Of a DNA stretch of 16,511 bases, positions 15,073 through 16,511 are shown piece by piece. Within the stretch, counting starts at the first letter, position 1, and each line of letters opens with the position of its first letter. This DNA comes from an uncultured Flavobacterium sp. (lineage in GTDB: Bacteria; Bacteroidota; Bacteroidia; Flavobacteriales; Flavobacteriaceae): positions 1 through 16,511 of the forward strand of contig NZ_CALBSN010000022.1 in the NCBI RefSeq assembly GCF_937967675.1, in the 5' to 3' direction. The translations under genes were made by a program, and so were the position numbers. The notes below the pieces were generated by a model. The model was not told where the DNA came from, did no database searches, and saw nothing but the letters and a program-made list of their open reading frames with translations.

Positions 15073-15417
15073 TTAAATTAATTTTTTGATGTATTTCGTT
15101 AATAAAATAATGTTGATGTAATGCATCACGGCAATCGCAATAATAATGAAAGCCGATTTTGAGGTAATCACTTCAATGAGTTGCGTGATACTTTCAATTT
15201 GTTCCCAAGAAATTATCGTCATCGCACAATAACCAATATTTAAGAGATAATAACCCACCAAAAGCACTTGATTGATTTTATGACACAAGTCTTCGTGATT
15301 GGGAATTAGTTGTGAAACGAAAATGTTTCCGTTGTTGTAGCAAATTTTTCCAACCTTCACAATGATTATACCTGTGATGCTGAAATAAATTAGATAGGCG
15401 ATGATGTTGAGGTTCAT
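15073..15417 (-). CDS. Small membrane protein, tandem paralogue B
   Basis: This 114-residue protein of unknown function has hydrophobic segments at about 5-21, 52-69 and 88-106, with a soluble loop at about 25-50. The core GYYLLNIGYCAMTII (55-69) matches GFYLLNLGFALMIL of paralogue A. Start ATG 15417 was chosen over a longer frame to 15492 because it overlaps the stop of the upstream gene in an ATGA (15417-15414), the usual sign of translational coupling, and because the longer version would run back through that gene. Both paralogues share the order TM - loop - TM with the YLLN motif - TM. Confidence 0.8.
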   Translation of the reverse strand: MNLNIIAYLIYFSITGIIIVKVGKICYNNGNIFVSQLIPNHEDLCHKINQVLLVGYYLLNIGYCAMTIISWEQIESITQLIEVITSKSAFIIIAIAVMHYINIILLTKYIKKLI

Positions 15418-15752
15418 GGTTTTTCTTTTTGAGAATAAATTATTGTAGAAACATAAATGCAAAGTGCCAATGGTGTAAAAAGCAATATCCAAGTCAGCTC
15501 ATCGATATAGTTTACATTCACGTTGTAATACCATAAACTGAAAAAAGTCAATACTAATAGGAAATATATTTTTATATAAATATTTTCTTTATGGTTTTTC
15601 CAGAAAAAGATTCCAACAATAATTTGTAGTAAACCTGTTAACATAGTTGAATAAGCTGCAAAATATAAACTGATTGGCTCTACAATTCCCAAAACTCCAA
15701 GGAATAATGGAATTATGATTGCAATTGAATTTGTTAATTTTAAATTTTCCAT
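15414..15752 (-). CDS. Small four-helix membrane protein, first gene of the regulated unit
   Basis: I do not recognise this 112-residue protein. Four hydrophobic segments are visible at about 8-24, 33-50, 58-75 and 86-105, with a short basic C-terminus (SQKEKP). It contains a Pro-Glu-Pro-like feature in GIVEPISLY (22-30) and a WYYNVNVNYIDELTW stretch between helices 3 and 4. It does not obviously resemble the two membrane proteins that follow. The start at 15752 is the only good one, 15 bases after the inverted repeat at 15768-15793. Its stop overlaps the next start by four bases. Confidence 0.8.
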   Translation of the reverse strand: MENLKLTNSIAIIIPLFLGVLGIVEPISLYFAAYSTMLTGLLQIIVGIFFWKNHKENIYIKIYFLLVLTFFSLWYYNVNVNYIDELTWILLFTPLALCIYVSTIIYSQKEKP

Positions 15753-15767
15753 ATTGTCTATTGTTTT

Positions 15768-15793
15768 AAACTTTCAGAAATAATTGAAAGTTT
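15768..15793. promoter_or_regulatory. Inverted-repeat operator candidate, copy 1
   Basis: AAACTTTCA (15768-15776) and TGAAAGTTT (15785-15793) form a perfect 9-bp inverted repeat with an 8-base spacer. It fills most of the 54-base gap between the regulator's stop and the first membrane gene, ending 15 bases before that start. The same repeat, with one mismatch in one arm, lies upstream of the regulator. The 17-base centre-to-centre arm spacing suits a dimeric winged-helix repressor (inference). A role as a weak terminator for the regulator is possible but no T-run follows it in the - direction. Confidence 0.7.
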
Positions 15794-15806
15794 TTATTAA
15801 ATTTTT

Positions 15807-16310
15807 TTACTTCATGATTTTAACAACCAATTTTGCCAACCAATTGTCTTTGTATTCTGTGATTTTATCCAAAACGTTATCCGCTTTTAATACGAAGTCG
15901 TACAATTTTGTGGTTTGATCTACGAAATGTCTTTCTGCTTCTGTGCCGTCAGATTTGATTGTAGAAACTTCTTTTAAAACTTTCAAAGCAGGTTTGATTT
16001 CGCGTTTGCTTCGTTCTCTTGAAATTTTTACGGCTAATTCGTCTAAATCTTTTTCGGCAGTGAAAAATTCTCGTCTTTCGCCAGCTTTGTATTCTTTGTA
16101 AACAATGCCCCAATCCATTAAAGCTCTTAAATTCATCGAAGCATTACCGCGCGAAATTTGTAATTCTTCCATAATGTCTTCCATAGAAACAGGTTCGTGC
16201 GAAACCATCAACAACGCATGAATCTGTGCCATGGTTTTGTTAATGCCCCATTGAGAACCTAAGGCGCCCCAAGTTTGTACGAATTTATTTTTTGCTTCTT
16301 TGAATTCCAT
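15807..16310 (-). CDS. GbsR/MarR-family transcriptional regulator
   Basis: This 167-residue winged-helix regulator has its DNA-binding domain at about 26-85: IHALLMVSHEPVSMEDIM, then a recognition helix near 52-64 (ISRGNASMNLRAL), and a wing around KEYKAGERREFF (72-83). The pattern of SRGNASMNLRAL with DWGIV and a GERRxFF wing is typical of GbsR-like proteins, which often act as repressors with a small-molecule or stress signal. The C-terminal 85 residues are likely helical and dimer-forming. Start ATG 16310 was chosen; an upstream in-frame TTG at 16328 would add six residues. The start lies 25 bases from an inverted repeat, and a second copy follows the stop, so it probably represses itself and the membrane genes. 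The ligand is unknown. Confidence 0.88.
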   Translation of the reverse strand: MEFKEAKNKFVQTWGALGSQWGINKTMAQIHALLMVSHEPVSMEDIMEELQISRGNASMNLRALMDWGIVYKEYKAGERREFFTAEKDLDELAVKISRERSKREIKPALKVLKEVSTIKSDGTEAERHFVDQTTKLYDFVLKADNVLDKITEYKDNWLAKLVVKIMK

Positions 16311-16335
16311 GAGATAAATGTACAACAAAGTTTTT

Positions 16336-16361
16336 AAAGTTTCAAAAAAAAATGAAAGTTT
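16336..16361. promoter_or_regulatory. Inverted-repeat operator candidate, copy 2
   Basis: AAAGTTTCA (16336-16344) and TGAAAGTTT (16353-16361) repeat the arrangement of the site at 15768: 9-base arms and an 8-base spacer, here all A. One of 18 arm positions differs (G for C in the left arm); the right arm is identical. It lies 25 bases before the regulator ATG, where a repressor would be expected to bind for self-control. Confidence 0.65.
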
Positions 16362-16370
16362 ATTTTTAAA

Positions 16371-16399
16371 AGAAACCGAAGTGATTAGTTTCGGTTTCT
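16371..16399 (-). terminator. Terminator after the dcp-like gene
   Basis: A perfect 10-bp stem (AGAAACCGAA at 16371-16380 with TTCGGTTTCT at 16390-16399) has a 9-base loop. Reading leftward, the stem is followed by a short T-run. It lies 22 bases after the dcp-like stop and 9 bases before the inverted repeat upstream of the regulator. Confidence 0.75.
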
Positions 16400-16421
16400 A
16401 AATATTTAAAATTCTAATAAT

Positions 16422-16511
16422 CTAAATCAACCCAGCTCTTTTCAATAACGCCTCTACTTTCGGTTCCTGACCTCTGAATTTTTTATACAATTCCATTGGT
16501 AATTCGGTGCC
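16422..16511 (-). CDS. dcp: M3-family metallopeptidase (peptidyl-dipeptidase Dcp-like), C-terminal end (partial)
   Basis: The last 29 residues of a leftward gene are visible, containing PMELYKKFRGQEP and ending ALLKRAGLI, with TAG at 16422-16424. This is close to the C-terminus I recall for M3 peptidases of the Dcp type (GG-T/S-xDPMELYxxFRGREP, then LLxxxGLI). The HExxH zinc site lies outside the window. Oligopeptidase A (PrlC) is the main alternative, but the PMELYKKFRG tail favours Dcp. The gene ends before a terminator hairpin and so is not in one transcription unit with the regulator. Confidence 0.8.
   Translation of the reverse strand, partial: GTELPMELYKKFRGQEPKVEALLKRAGLI

Noticed and set aside
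15417..15492. Longer N-terminus for membrane paralogue B starting at 15492
   Set aside because: The extra 25 residues overlap the upstream gene, and ATG 15417 forms a standard ATGA overlap with that gene's stop.
16345..16352. Run of A (16344-16352) as a phase-variable homopolymer controlling the regulator
   Set aside because: It is the spacer of the inverted repeat with the same length as the mixed-sequence spacer of copy 1, so length conservation by protein binding is a better explanation.

Overview
The window is AT-rich, densely packed chromosomal DNA from a member of the Bacteroidota, most likely a Flavobacteriaceae close to Flavobacterium. The support is a two-lipoyl-domain pyruvate dehydrogenase E2 directly after an E1-alpha C-terminus, a full-length single-chain glycine dehydrogenase, a SprT-like/ManC/MlaEF neighbourhood, few strong Shine-Dalgarno sequences, and short A/T-rich spacers with small hairpins. 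No RNA gene, insertion sequence, prophage, CRISPR array or integration site is visible. No stretch above 300 bases lacks a gene.

Layout, left to right. (1) 1-1652, + strand: end of the PDH E1 alpha gene, then complete E2 and a terminator. (2) 1725-5045, + strand: a tightly spaced run of secreted M28 metallopeptidase, short-chain dehydrogenase, SprT-like metalloprotein and mannose-1-phosphate guanylyltransferase. (3) 5048-6564, - strand: MlaF-like ATPase and MlaE-like permease, translationally coupled and convergent with manC. (4) 6656-9075, - strand: methyltransferase, family 2 glycosyltransferase and an unrecognised exported protein in one likely operon. Two different 7-bp-period repeat arrays lie at the two ends of the methyltransferase gene. 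(5) 9206-10769, - strand: a KAS III-like condensing enzyme and a truncated haemoglobin. (6) 10783-13682, - strand: gcvP and its terminator. (7) 13833-14672, + strand: a UbiA-like membrane protein whose last codons lie inside a perfect 15-bp palindrome. (8) 14675-16310, - strand: three small membrane proteins and a GbsR/MarR-type regulator. (9) 16422-16511, - strand: the C-terminus of an M3 peptidase (Dcp-like).

Most of the window is housekeeping: acetyl-CoA production, glycine cleavage, GDP-mannose supply, outer-membrane lipid trafficking and surface glycan or lipid synthesis. The least explained part is the right end. A GbsR/MarR regulator there is preceded and followed by two copies of the same 9-8-9 inverted repeat (AAACTTTCA-N8-TGAAAGTTT). 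One copy lies in front of the regulator and the other in front of three small membrane genes, two of which look like tandem paralogues. This reads as a self-regulated membrane-protein module of unknown function and is the best candidate here for an undescribed system.
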